In this document: one piece after another, positions 41,905 through 50,901 of the stretch
Layout of the letters: the number at the start of each line of letters is the position of its first letter
How positions within the stretch are numbered: position 1 is the stretch's first letter
Source of the DNA: an uncultured bacterium
GTDB taxonomy: Bacteria > Cyanobacteriota > Vampirovibrionia > Gastranaerophilales > Gastranaerophilaceae
Assembly (NCBI GenBank): GCA_902462155.1
Contig: CABQAQ010000008.1
Coordinates: 45,388 to 109,387, forward strand
Direction: 5' to 3'
Length of the DNA: 64,000 nucleotides
Translations under genes and position numbers: made by a program
Notes under the pieces: model-generated
Told to the model about the DNA's origin: nothing
The model's input: the letters and a program-made list of their open reading frames with translations, nothing else
Database searches by the model: none

Positions 41905-44718
41905 ATGTTGAATTTTATTACGAAAATTATAGGAAATCCAAATGAACGCAAGGTAAATAAGATAATGCCAATAGTTGAGCATATAAATATGCTAGAACAA
42001 GAATATGAAGCATTGAGTGATGAGCAACTAAGAGCAAAAACCGAAGAATTCCGAGAAATATTAAAAAATAGAGAGAAATCAGAGGATCCCAAAGAAGATA
42101 GAAAATTAGAAAAGAAAGCATTAGATAACATTTTACCGGAAGCATTTGCTACAGTAAGAGAAGCCGGTAAAAGAGTCTTAAACATGAGACATTTTGATGT
42201 ACAGCTGATCGGAGCAATTTTTTTGCACGAAGGACATATATCAGAAATGCGTACAGGTGAGGGTAAAACTTTAGTTGCAACATTAGCAGCATATTTAAAT
42301 GCACTAACTGGAAAGGGTGTACATGTTATTACTGTAAATGATTATTTGGCTAAGCGTGATAGCGAATGGATGGGAAAAATTTATAAATTTTTAGGTCTGA
42401 CAGTAGGTGTTGTTTTAGCTTCTGATCGATCCAACGGACTTGATGATATTGAATTAAAAAAAGCAGCATATGCTTGTGATATTACCTATGGAACAAATAA
42501 TGAGTTTGGATTTGATTATTTAAGAGATAACATGGCAGGTAGTATAGATCAATGTGTTCAAAGACCATATAATTATGCGATTATTGATGAAGTGGATTCA
42601 ATATTAATAGATGAAGCAAGAACACCTTTGATTATAAGCGGACGTTTAGAAAAATCAGCGGATTTATATAAAACAATGGCAAGAATTGCACCTCAATTAA
42701 AGAAAGATGTTGATTTTGAAATAGATGAAAAAAATAGAAATGTAATATTAACTGAAAAAGGTATAGAACACGCAGAAAAATTATTAAATATAGATGATCT
42801 GTTTGATATAAATACACAAAATGCACATCATTTATTACAGGCATTAAAAGCGAATGAAATATTTAAGAAAGATATTGATTATGTTGTAAAAGATGGTGAG
42901 ATAATGATAGTCGATGAGTTTACCGGTCGGTTGATGGAAGGTAGAAGATGGAGTGATGGACTTCATCAGGCAGTTGAAGCTAAAGAGAATGTAAATATTC
43001 AAGATGAAACTCAAACTTTAGCTAGTATAACGTTCCAGAACTTATTTAGATTATATCCGAAATTAGCAGGTATGACAGGTACAGCTATGACCGAAGAAGC
43101 TGAATTCGGTAAAATATATAATTTAAATGTTACAACAATACCAACAAATAAAGATGATATTAGGATTGATATGCCTGATGTTATATATAAAACTGAAAAA
43201 CAAAAATATTTAAGTGTAGTGAATGAAATTATAGAAATGCAAAAAAAAGGTCGACCTGTTTTAGTAGGTACAATCAGTATAGATAAATCAGAATACATTT
43301 CTTCTTTATTAAAGAAAAGAGGTATTAAACATAATGTATTAAATGCGAAACATCACGAAAAAGAAGCATATATAATAGCTCAAGCAGGAAGAGTCGGAGC
43401 TGTAACTATAGCTACAAATATGGCAGGTCGTGGAACTGATATTTTGTTAGGAGGTAATCCTGAATATTTAGCTAAAGAACAGTTAGAAGCTTTAAATATA
43501 ACTCCAGATAATCCGGATTATACAAGAATAAAAGATGAAATATTAGCTAAAGCAGAAGAATTGACAAAAATAGAACATAAAAAAGTAATAGAAGCAGGTG
43601 GATTGCATGTTATAGGAACAGAACGACACGAATCAAGACGTATTGATAATCAGTTACGAGGTCGTGCTGCCAGACAAGGTGATCCAGGATCTACACGATT
43701 TTTCTTATCTTTAGAAGATAATCTTATGAGAATTTTTGGTGGAAATCATGTAATTGCATTGATGAATACATTGAATGTAGAAGAAGATATGGCTATTGAA
43801 TCAAGTTTAATTACCAGACAAATTGAGGCTTCTCAAAGGAAAGTTGAAACACATCATTTTGATATAAGAAAACAAGTACTTGAATATGATGATGTTATGA
43901 ATATTCAACGTGAAAAGTTTTATAAACAAAGAAGGCGTGTATTAAAAGGTGATAAACTTCAAGATGATGTTAAGTATATGATTGAACGAGAAATTGAGAG
44001 ATTAATTTTAAGATATATATCTCCCAATATGCAGAATTTTGAATATATTGATGAAGACTTATCTTATATGGTAAGGGAATTATACAATTTAATACCGGCA
44101 TTAGAACAGAATATATATATTGATGATTTGAAAGTGCTTGATTATCAAGAAATATATGAAAAATTTGTATCAATAGCTTTAAATGCTTATAAAATTCAAG
44201 AGGAGCAGACTATTGCTTTTTATAATGATATAGTCAGTCAATATCAAGATAGTAATGAGGTTACAGAAAAACAAGAGGTTAATAGTCAAGATAATGTTAT
44301 GAGGAATATAGAAAAAGATATTCTATTAAGAGTTGTTGATGCAAAATGGATAGATCATCTTCATAATATTGATATGCTAAGAGAAGGTATTGGATTAAGA
44401 GCTTATGGACAAAAAGATCCACTTATTGAGTATAAAAAAGAGGCTTATGATTTATTTAATAACATGATGGCTGATATACAAAGCGAAACTGTTAAGCATT
44501 TATTTAGGACTAAATTTGGTATCCAGATAGTAGATAAAGCTAACAATGAGGTAATTGAAACAGGATTGACTAAGGCGGCTGAAAATTTCAAATCACCAAG
44601 CGAAGAAGATGATAATAAAACTATTGTCAAGCAAGAAAAAATAGGACGTAATGATGATTGTCCTTGTGGTAGTGGTAAAAAATATAAAAAATGTTGTGGT
44701 AAAGATAATAATGATTAA
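41905..44718 (+). CDS. secA: Preprotein translocase ATPase SecA
   Basis: Motor that drives unfolded proteins through SecYEG. The 937-residue protein has the Walker A tract MRTGEGKTLVATLAA, DEVDSILIDEARTPLIISG, the second motor domain with TNMAGRGTDILLGGNP, the helical wing and scaffold regions and the C-terminal zinc motif CPCGSGKKYKKCC. Length is full. It stands as the first gene after the minus-strand folP and is followed by ybaB-recR. The exact promoter in the 204-base gap is unclear; TTGATT at 41831 with a weak -10 is one candidate. Confidence 0.98.
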   Translation: MLNFITKIIGNPNERKVNKIMPIVEHINMLEQEYEALSDEQLRAKTEEFREILKNREKSEDPKEDRKLEKKALDNILPEAFATVREAGKRVLNMRHFDVQLIGAIFLHEGHISEMRTGEGKTLVATLAAYLNALTGKGVHVITVNDYLAKRDSEWMGKIYKFLGLTVGVVLASDRSNGLDDIELKKAAYACDITYGTNNEFGFDYLRDNMAGSIDQCVQRPYNYAIIDEVDSILIDEARTPLIISGRLEKSADLYKTMARIAPQLKKDVDFEIDEKNRNVILTEKGIEHAEKLLNIDDLFDINTQNAHHLLQALKANEIFKKDIDYVVKDGEIMIVDEFTGRLMEGRRWSDGLHQAVEAKENVNIQDETQTLASITFQNLFRLYPKLAGMTGTAMTEEAEFGKIYNLNVTTIPTNKDDIRIDMPDVIYKTEKQKYLSVVNEIIEMQKKGRPVLVGTISIDKSEYISSLLKKRGIKHNVLNAKHHEKEAYIIAQAGRVGAVTIATNMAGRGTDILLGGNPEYLAKEQLEALNITPDNPDYTRIKDEILAKAEELTKIEHKKVIEAGGLHVIGTERHESRRIDNQLRGRAARQGDPGSTRFFLSLEDNLMRIFGGNHVIALMNTLNVEEDMAIESSLITRQIEASQRKVETHHFDIRKQVLEYDDVMNIQREKFYKQRRRVLKGDKLQDDVKYMIEREIERLILRYISPNMQNFEYIDEDLSYMVRELYNLIPALEQNIYIDDLKVLDYQEIYEKFVSIALNAYKIQEEQTIAFYNDIVSQYQDSNEVTEKQEVNSQDNVMRNIEKDILLRVVDAKWIDHLHNIDMLREGIGLRAYGQKDPLIEYKKEAYDLFNNMMADIQSETVKHLFRTKFGIQIVDKANNEVIETGLTKAAENFKSPSEEDDNKTIVKQEKIGRNDDCPCGSGKKYKKCCGKDNND

Positions 44719-44760
44719 ACAATAAAATTATTATATACATATAAGAAGGAGGATAGAAAA

Positions 44761-45096
44761 ATGATGAATATGGCAAATATGATGAAACAATTTAATACAA
44801 TGCAAAAGAAATTAACTACAGCACAAGAGGAATTAAAATCTACTGAAGTAGAGGCAACATCAGGTAATGGAGCTGTAAAAGTTATATTTGATGGACAATC
44901 AAAATTCAAGTCTATAAAATTATCAAAAGAAGCTATAAATCCTGATAATCCTGAATCTGTAGATAATGAAACAGTGGAAATGTTAGAAGATTTAATTACG
45001 CAAGCATTAATGGATTGTACTAAAAAATCTACACAAGTGTTAGAAAATAAAATGAAAAGCATTACAGGTGGGATAAGTATTCCAGGATTATTCTAA
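44761..45096 (+). CDS. YbaB/EbfC nucleoid-associated protein
   Basis: Small DNA-binding dimer coded next to recR in many bacteria. The 111 residues show the family pattern: NMANMMKQFNTMQKKL at the start, VEATSGNGAVKVIFDG in the middle and LEDLITQALMDCTKKS near the end. AAGGAGG lies before the ATG. Its stop overlaps the recR start by one base, the usual arrangement, which suggests coupled translation and a shared role in DNA repair or nucleoid structure. Confidence 0.93.
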   Translation: MMNMANMMKQFNTMQKKLTTAQEELKSTEVEATSGNGAVKVIFDGQSKFKSIKLSKEAINPDNPESVDNETVEMLEDLITQALMDCTKKSTQVLENKMKSITGGISIPGLF

Positions 45097-45695
45097 TGCA
45101 ATACACTCCAAATTTAGCAAAACTTATTGATTTTTTTCAAAGATTTCCGGGTATAGGGCCAAAATCTGCTCAAAGAATGGCCCTATACCTTTTAAAAATG
45201 CCAACTCAGGAAGTTAATAAATTTGCTCAGATTATGGTTGAAGCTAAAGAAACAATTAAATATTGCAGTATTTGTTTTAATATGTCATCTTCTGATCCTT
45301 GTGAAATTTGTCAAAATCAAAATAGAGATTCTTCTATAATATGTGTCGTTGCAGAAACAAAAGATTTATTAGCTATAGAAAAAACAAATGAATATAAAGG
45401 AGTATACCATGTTCTTCAAGGTGTTATCTCTCCTATGGAAGGTATCGGAGTTGATGATATAAGGATTAAAGAGTTATTAAATAGAGTTGCTACCGGCAAT
45501 ATAAAAGAGGTGATTTTAGCTTTAAGTCCAAATGTAGAGGGTGAAGCAACTTCTTTATATCTTAAAAAATTACTTAATCCGTTTTCAGTGAAATTAACTA
45601 GGATAGCTTCAGGATTACCTATTGGTACAGACCTTGAATATGCTGATGATATGACTCTTATAAGAGCATTAGAAGCCAGATCTGAAATTTTATAA
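45096..45695 (+). CDS. recR: Recombination protein RecR
   Basis: With RecO and RecF, loads RecA at gaps in DNA. The protein has 199 residues: a helix-hairpin-helix start (FPGIGPKSAQRMALYLL), a four-cysteine zinc finger (CSICFNMSSSDPCEIC) and a Toprim domain with VVAETKDLLAIE and the LSPNVEGEATSLYL tract. Length is standard. It begins at the last base of the ybaB stop. A convergent gene of unknown function lies after it. Confidence 0.96.
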   Translation: MQYTPNLAKLIDFFQRFPGIGPKSAQRMALYLLKMPTQEVNKFAQIMVEAKETIKYCSICFNMSSSDPCEICQNQNRDSSIICVVAETKDLLAIEKTNEYKGVYHVLQGVISPMEGIGVDDIRIKELLNRVATGNIKEVILALSPNVEGEATSLYLKKLLNPFSVKLTRIASGLPIGTDLEYADDMTLIRALEARSEIL

Positions 45696-45759
45696 ATAAA
45701 TTCTCTTTTAGTTTTTAATTTTTTATATTACATTCTGATCAATAAGATTTAGTTTATTT

Positions 45760-46254
45760 TTATTGAGAATACTTTGATACAGATTCAAAATACTTTTCGA
45801 TAGCTAAGAAACCATTATAAAGTTCATTAGATGTTTTTGTATATTTATTTGCATTTAAAAATTTAAGTTCTTTAGATCTTATACTTATAATTTCATCAGC
45901 ATCTTTTCTTAAGTTTTCGTCCATAGAGATAGACCATTTTTTTAATAAAGAAAGTTCTTCATTAATTTGTTTTATGGTAGATGATTCTAATTCATTAAAG
46001 TCATATTTAGCTAACAATGCTTTTTCTGATATAGAGATACGACCATTAATCGCAGAGAATCCATATATTTTTTTTATGACCATATAATTATCAGCTACCC
46101 TTTTGTGAGAAACAGGAACTTCTGTTCTTGCGAGCATACTTGATGTTGATAATTGATTAATTCTATCCATATTTATCATACTGTCGTTTAAGCCTAAAGT
46201 GTACATGTCTTTTGTTTCTATATTATTCTGATTATTATTATTTTTAGTTATCAT
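45760..46254 (-). CDS. Conserved-looking hypothetical protein
   Basis: About 164 residues. The first 30 are Asn-rich and polar. The remainder is helical with two blocks, STSSMLARTEVPVSHKRV and a charged helix pair after residue 75 (ELESSTIKQINEELSLLKKW). No family is recognised. I choose the ATG at 46254 over one at 46317 because the extra 21 codons read as translated AT-rich promoter sequence, including TATAAT. There is no clear ribosome-binding site for either, so the start is uncertain. It is downstream of rsmI on the same strand. Confidence 0.6.
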   Translation of the reverse strand: MITKNNNNQNNIETKDMYTLGLNDSMINMDRINQLSTSSMLARTEVPVSHKRVADNYMVIKKIYGFSAINGRISISEKALLAKYDFNELESSTIKQINEELSLLKKWSISMDENLRKDADEIISIRSKELKFLNANKYTKTSNELYNGFLAIEKYFESVSKYSQ

Positions 46255-46353
46255 AATTATATCTACTTTTATCTGATTTAGATTTATAATAAAATAAATC
46301 AGATACATTGTCAGCAAAAATTGTTATAGGATTAATATTTTTTTACAAGATTT

Positions 46354-47202
46354 TTAATTTAAAGTTAAGGACATTTTATATATTTTATTTTTATTTAAAT
46401 TATACAGGCTACTTAAAATTACACTGATATCTTTATTAGAGAAATTTTGAGCTTTTAATTTTAATATATGGTTCTTTATAAGGATATCATCTTCTTGATT
46501 ATCTGAAGATTCAGTATTATCTTTATGAACAAGTATTACAAATTCACCTTTTATTTTTTTATCATTAAAATATTTTATCATATCAATTACATTTAAAGTT
46601 AAAATTTCTTCATGGATTTTTGTTAACTCTCTACCTATAGAAACTAAAGTGTTATTAGATCTGGATTTTGCAATATTTTCTAAGGTATTTAAAACTCTAT
46701 TTGGTGATTCATAAAATAATAAATCTATAGAACAGTATTGTTTAAACAGATCTGTTTGTTTATTATCTTGTCTGGGAAGGAATCCTAAAAATACAAAATT
46801 TTCGTCTTCTTTTTGTACAGCGGATAAAAAAGTAACAAACGCACAAGGTCCTGGTATCGGAATAATTTTAATTTCTTCTTGTAAAAGATGATTGATTAAT
46901 ATTCTACCCGGATCGCAAATACAAGGTGTTCCTGCATCAGAAATAAGGGCTATATTTTTACCATTATTTAGTAGATCTAAAAAATATGATACACGACTTT
47001 TTTCATTAAATTTATGATAACTTATAAGTTTAGTATTTGTTGAAAAAGAAGTTATATTAAGTTTATTTAGCAAAATCTGAGATGTTCGTGTATCCTCAGA
47101 AGCTATAAAATCTACTGATTTTAATGTTTCAATAGCTCTTAAAGCAATATCTTTAAGATTCCCTATTGGAGTGCTTACTATATATAAAACACCTTTTTCC
47201 AT
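46354..47202 (-). CDS. rsmI: 16S rRNA (cytidine1402-2'-O)-methyltransferase
   Basis: Ribose methylation of C1402 in the ribosomal P site, complementing RsmH. The tetrapyrrole-methylase fold is clear from LYIVSTPIGNLKDIALRAIETLKSVDFIASEDTR, LISDAGTPCICDPG and IPIPGPCAF. Length 282 is standard. A STAS-domain gene ends two bases before its start, so the pair is cotranscribed. The C-terminal 50 residues are poorly conserved, as usual in this family. Confidence 0.96.
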   Translation of the reverse strand: MEKGVLYIVSTPIGNLKDIALRAIETLKSVDFIASEDTRTSQILLNKLNITSFSTNTKLISYHKFNEKSRVSYFLDLLNNGKNIALISDAGTPCICDPGRILINHLLQEEIKIIPIPGPCAFVTFLSAVQKEDENFVFLGFLPRQDNKQTDLFKQYCSIDLLFYESPNRVLNTLENIAKSRSNNTLVSIGRELTKIHEEILTLNVIDMIKYFNDKKIKGEFVILVHKDNTESSDNQEDDILIKNHILKLKAQNFSNKDISVILSSLYNLNKNKIYKMSLTLN

Positions 47203-47204
47203 AC

Positions 47205-47492
47205 TTAATATTTGACTCGTTTTTCTATTTTATGAGGAAACTGTTGATCTAATGTTTTATATATACCAATTTTATTTAAAAAAGTACATATATTTGTTTT
47301 TACATTTTTAAGTTGAATATTTTTATTATTTAATTTAGCTACTTTATTCATATTTAATAAATTTTGAATATCATTTATGGAAACATTATCGACTTTTGAA
47401 AAATCTAAAAAAATATTTTTTTCTTTACCATAAAATAATTTACTAATGGTATTTTGATTATTAAATAAATCTTCAGCAAAAACAGTTTTCAC
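47205..47492 (-). CDS. STAS-domain (anti-sigma antagonist-like) protein
   Basis: A 95-residue protein that follows the STAS fold pattern: strand FLDFSKVDNVS, helix INDIQNLLNMNKVAKLNNK, strand NIQLKNVK, helix CTFLNKIGIYKTL. In SpoIIAA-type antagonists a Ser or Thr after the central strand is phosphorylated. Here SIND places a serine there, though the usual DSSG motif is missing. The start is a GTG at 47492 with AGGAG about 11 bases before. It is cotranscribed with rsmI. No partner kinase or sigma factor is present. Confidence 0.65.
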   Translation of the reverse strand: MKTVFAEDLFNNQNTISKLFYGKEKNIFLDFSKVDNVSINDIQNLLNMNKVAKLNNKNIQLKNVKTNICTFLNKIGIYKTLDQQFPHKIEKRVKY

Positions 47493-47655
47493 GTTTATAT
47501 AAACTCCTGATAATAAAAATTAAATTATTAACTTTTATTAAGATATATTATAAAGAGGGAAAAAAGATCGTTTATAAAGATTATATTTTTGTCAAAATAA
47601 AATATAATCTTTTGTAAAATATGGAAATAGTCAATAGAGTATCGTTATCGATTCA

Positions 47656-47684
47656 TTGTAAAAAGTGAAAAAATTTTGTATACT
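47656..47684 (+). promoter_or_regulatory. Promoter of fixC-fixX
   Basis: TTGTAA (47656-47661) and TATACT (47679-47684) with 17-base spacing, 28 bases before the fixC ATG. The 220-base gap to the divergent STAS gene contains nothing else recognisable. Confidence 0.65.
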
Positions 47685-47712
47685 TTTAGAGATAAAGGAA
47701 GTAAAATAACGA

Positions 47713-49053
47713 ATGAATAGAGAAAATGTAAAAATAGATACAATAGTAGTAGGTGGTGGACCATCCGGAATCGCAAGTGCAATAACAATAGCAAGAGGCG
47801 GAAAAAATGTAGTTGTACTTGAAAGATCAAGTCAAGCCGGTAAAAAAAATATGTTTGGCGGAGCGTTTTATACTCAGTCAATATTAGAAATATTCCCTGA
47901 TTTTTTTGAAAAAATAAATGATATTCCTATTCAAAGATTTAATAATCAGCATAAATATATACTATTAACAAAAGATCAATCAGTATCTATTGATTATAAA
48001 AAGAATATAAATAATGATTTTTATAATAACAAAAAGGATTTACCATCAAGTTTTACAGTATTTAGATCTGAATTTGATAATTGGCTTTTAGAACAAGCTA
48101 AAAAAGAGGGTGTATATTTTTCGCCAGATACAGTAGTAAGATCGTTAATATACAAAAACGGAAAAGTTATTGGAGTCAAAACGGATATTGAAGAAATTTA
48201 CGCACCTATAGTGATACTAGCAGATGGAGTTAATTCTTTATTAGCAAAAGAAGCAGGATTAAGAGATACAATACAGCCAAAAGATGTTGCTCTTGGAGTA
48301 AAAGAGGTAATTAAATTACCTTGCGAAGTTATAAATGAAAGATTTAATTTAAAAGACAATCAAGGCTGTATATTTGAATTTTTAGGTTATCCTTTAGATA
48401 AAACATTTGGTCTTGGCTTTATGTATATAAATAAAGAAAGTATAAGTATAGGTCTTGGTATTGCTTTAGATGATCTATCTAGAGCAAAAAAAAAGCCTTA
48501 CGAGTATTTGGAAGAATTAAAGAAACATCCATCAATATCCCCATATATAGAGAATGGTGAATTAATAGAATATAATGCACATTTAATACCGGAAGGTGGT
48601 TATAATAAAATACCAAAGTTATATTCTGATGGAGTTATGATTGTAGGCGATGCAGCTATGCTTGTAAATAATTTGCATTTTGAAGGAACAAATTTAGCAT
48701 TAATAAGTGGAAAATTTGCAGGTGAAACAGCTTTACAAGCATTAGAATTTCAAGATTATTCATCCAATATGTTGAAACTTTATCAAAAAAAAATAGAAAA
48801 TAGTTTTATTTTTAAAGATTTAAAATCATATAGAAATTTAGTTGCAACATTACATTCAAGAAAAAACTCCTTTTTAAACTATTACCCAGAAAAATTATGC
48901 AAATTTTTCAATATATTTACGTCAGCAAATGGGAAACCAAAGAAAAATTTGTTTAAAAGTTTTATTATGGATTTTTTCAAAGACAGGTCAATAATAGAAT
49001 TACTAAAAGATAGCTTAGCCGTTTTGAAATTATTGTTTGAGGTATTTAAATAA
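47713..49053 (+). CDS. fixC: FixC-like FAD-dependent electron-transfer oxidoreductase
   Basis: Flavoprotein of the electron-transfer-flavoprotein:quinone oxidoreductase / geranylgeranyl reductase group. The FAD motif VVGGGPSGIASAITIARGG is at 11-29, followed by VLER. Other family tracts are VILADGVNSLLAKEAG and VMIVGDAAMLVNNLHFEGTNLA. The length of 446 is normal. Its stop overlaps the ferredoxin gene fixX by one base. No fixA or fixB lies nearby, so the electron donor and acceptor are open. The C-terminal 70 residues are basic and perhaps membrane-associated. Confidence 0.92.
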   Translation: MNRENVKIDTIVVGGGPSGIASAITIARGGKNVVVLERSSQAGKKNMFGGAFYTQSILEIFPDFFEKINDIPIQRFNNQHKYILLTKDQSVSIDYKKNINNDFYNNKKDLPSSFTVFRSEFDNWLLEQAKKEGVYFSPDTVVRSLIYKNGKVIGVKTDIEEIYAPIVILADGVNSLLAKEAGLRDTIQPKDVALGVKEVIKLPCEVINERFNLKDNQGCIFEFLGYPLDKTFGLGFMYINKESISIGLGIALDDLSRAKKKPYEYLEELKKHPSISPYIENGELIEYNAHLIPEGGYNKIPKLYSDGVMIVGDAAMLVNNLHFEGTNLALISGKFAGETALQALEFQDYSSNMLKLYQKKIENSFIFKDLKSYRNLVATLHSRKNSFLNYYPEKLCKFFNIFTSANGKPKKNLFKSFIMDFFKDRSIIELLKDSLAVLKLLFEVFK

Positions 49054-49349
49054 TGTCAAAAGAAAAGTTGCCAGAAAATATAGATGATAAATTGTATACA
49101 TTAAAATATAAGAAAGATCAAGAATCGCATTTAATAATAGACGAACAGATTTGTAAAAATTGTAAAGAAAAGCCTTGTACTTATATTTGTCCTGCGAGTG
49201 TATATGTATATGAAGAAAAAGAAGATAAAATAAAAATTAATTATGAGAATTGTTTAGAATGTGGAGCTTGTAGAATCAGTTGTAAAAAGAAAGCAATAAA
49301 ATGGCTATATCCAAAAGCTAAATTTGGTGTAAACTTTAAATATGGATAA
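49053..49349 (+). CDS. fixX: FixX-like ferredoxin with two cluster motifs
   Basis: A 98-residue iron-sulfur partner of FixC. It ends in the FixX signature YPKAKFGVNFKYG. Cys67, 70, 73 and 77 form one 4Fe-4S motif (CLECGACRISC). Cys34, 37, 42 and 46 form a second (CKNCKEKPCTYIC). The FixX of E. coli, as I recall it, keeps only part of this set, so two full clusters is the richer version. It overlaps fixC by one base. Confidence 0.93.
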   Translation: MSKEKLPENIDDKLYTLKYKKDQESHLIIDEQICKNCKEKPCTYICPASVYVYEEKEDKIKINYENCLECGACRISCKKKAIKWLYPKAKFGVNFKYG

Positions 49350-49381
49350 ATAGATATAAAAAATAAGGGGAATAAAGAAAA

Positions 49382-49840
49382 ATGAAAGAAAATTATAGCG
49401 AAAATACAAGAAGATGGTATGATAAGGATCCTATTTTATCAAGATCAATGAGGACTTTAGAGAATTCTGATGACGGAACACAAATAAAAATAGCATTAAA
49501 TTTAATAAAGATAATTATAGAGCATAATATAACAACATCAGATTTTTCAGAGGTAGATGATATATTAAATGCAGTGGAAGAAGGCCGAACAGAACGAGGA
49601 AATGGCAGATGGTATGATATAGATGTAACATTAAGAACAGCAATTAATATGTTAGAAAATTGTAGCGAAGAAACACAAAAAGAAATAGCAAAAGAAATGG
49701 CTAAATTAGTAGTAGATAAAATAAAAGAGGAAGACTTATTTGAAAATGAGTTAGATGAAGACTCAGAAGACGATTTATTTATGGAAGAAGATGACGAAGA
49801 AGATGATTATAGTGATTTAAAAGATCCGTTAAATAATTAA
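49382..49840 (+). CDS. Internally duplicated acidic protein
   Basis: A 152-residue cytoplasmic protein made of two copies of a helical unit of about 42 residues: residues 9-50 with RWYDKDPILSRSMRTLEN, and 74-114 with RWYDIDVTLRTAINMLEN. Each starts with RWYD and has the xLxxxxxxLEN pattern. The C-terminal 35 residues are strongly acidic (Asp/Glu runs). No family name is recognised. It lies 32 bases after fixX with its own GGGG site and may belong to that transcript. An acidic tail of this kind suggests binding to a basic protein or to metal. Confidence 0.75.
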   Translation: MKENYSENTRRWYDKDPILSRSMRTLENSDDGTQIKIALNLIKIIIEHNITTSDFSEVDDILNAVEEGRTERGNGRWYDIDVTLRTAINMLENCSEETQKEIAKEMAKLVVDKIKEEDLFENELDEDSEDDLFMEEDDEEDDYSDLKDPLNN

Positions 49841-49921
49841 ATAAAATCTAAATAAATATATGAATAAAGAAAAAGTTTATGATAAAATAAAATAAGTTGT
49901 ATATTTGTTTGGAGCAGAGAA

Positions 49922-50872
49922 ATGGAAAAGTACAAAATAGGAACAGATGTAGGTGGAACTAATGTCAAAATAGCTTTAATTGATAAAAACGGAAGTTTAG
50001 TATATTCAAATACAGTTCCGACCAGAGCCGAAATGGGATATGAGTATACAATATCAAATATAAAACAAGCTATATATGATTTAATGAAAGAAACAAATAC
50101 TGATAGTACAAAAATAGAGGGAATAGGATTTGGATTTCCTGGGCAAATCGATTATGATCTTGGAATAGTTAGAACATTACCAAATATTCCAGGGTGGAAT
50201 AATGTGCCATTGGCAAAAATAATGGAAGATGAGTTTTCAATACCGACAAGAGTAGATAATGATGTAAGATGTGCAGCTTTAGGTGAATTAAATTATGGAG
50301 CAGGAAAGGGTAGTCAAAATTTAGTTTGTATTACTGTCGGAACAGGTATTGGTTCCGGTTTAATAATAAATGGTAAAATAGTAAGAGGTGCAAGTAATGC
50401 AGCCGGAGAAATAGGTCATATAAAATTGCAAGAACAAGGTGGTCCTATATGTGGTTGTGGAGATACAGGATGTTTAGAAGCATTTGCATCTGGTCCATCA
50501 ATTGTGGCGTTAGCTTTAGAGTATATAAAAGGTGGAAAATCAACAAAATATAGAGAACTTGCAACAGGAGAGATAACTCCATATATAGTAGCGGAAGCAG
50601 CTAAAGCCGGTGATTGTGTAGCTAAACGTATATTTGAAATTATAGGTGAACATATAGGTATAGGTTTAGCCTCTATAGTTAATTTATTAAATCCTGAAAA
50701 AATAATCATAGGCGGTGGTGTAGCTGAAGCCGGTGATTTATTATTAGATCCGATAAGAGAAACAGTAGAAAAACGAGCTATGCCTATACAGGCAAATGCA
50801 GTAAGTATTGTTAGTGCTAAACTTGGTAATACGGCAGGTGTAATAGGCTCTTCGTTGTTATTAGGAAGCTAA
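49922..50872 (+). CDS. glcK: ROK-family glucokinase
   Basis: Phosphorylates glucose (or a related sugar such as N-acetylmannosamine or fructose) with ATP at the entry to glycolysis. The ASKHA motif GTDVGGTNVKIALID is at 8-22, the GEIGHIKL histidine and the ROK zinc motif CGCGDTGCLEAFASG are present, and the length of 316 is typical of the glucokinase group. GGAG is nine bases before the ATG. The neighbours are unrelated; with the NagA-like gene it fits a sugar-fermenting organism. The exact sugar is inferred from the family. Confidence 0.93.
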   Translation: MEKYKIGTDVGGTNVKIALIDKNGSLVYSNTVPTRAEMGYEYTISNIKQAIYDLMKETNTDSTKIEGIGFGFPGQIDYDLGIVRTLPNIPGWNNVPLAKIMEDEFSIPTRVDNDVRCAALGELNYGAGKGSQNLVCITVGTGIGSGLIINGKIVRGASNAAGEIGHIKLQEQGGPICGCGDTGCLEAFASGPSIVALALEYIKGGKSTKYRELATGEITPYIVAEAAKAGDCVAKRIFEIIGEHIGIGLASIVNLLNPEKIIIGGGVAEAGDLLLDPIRETVEKRAMPIQANAVSIVSAKLGNTAGVIGSSLLLGS

Positions 50873-50901
50873 AATATAAAAGAAATTTTTTATTTACAAT
50901 T

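Noticed and set aside
46255..46317. Upstream start of the hypothetical gene at 45.8-46.3 kb
   Set aside because: The extra 21 codons include a TATAAT sequence and have no ribosome-binding site; the internal ATG at 46254 is preferred, though not proven.
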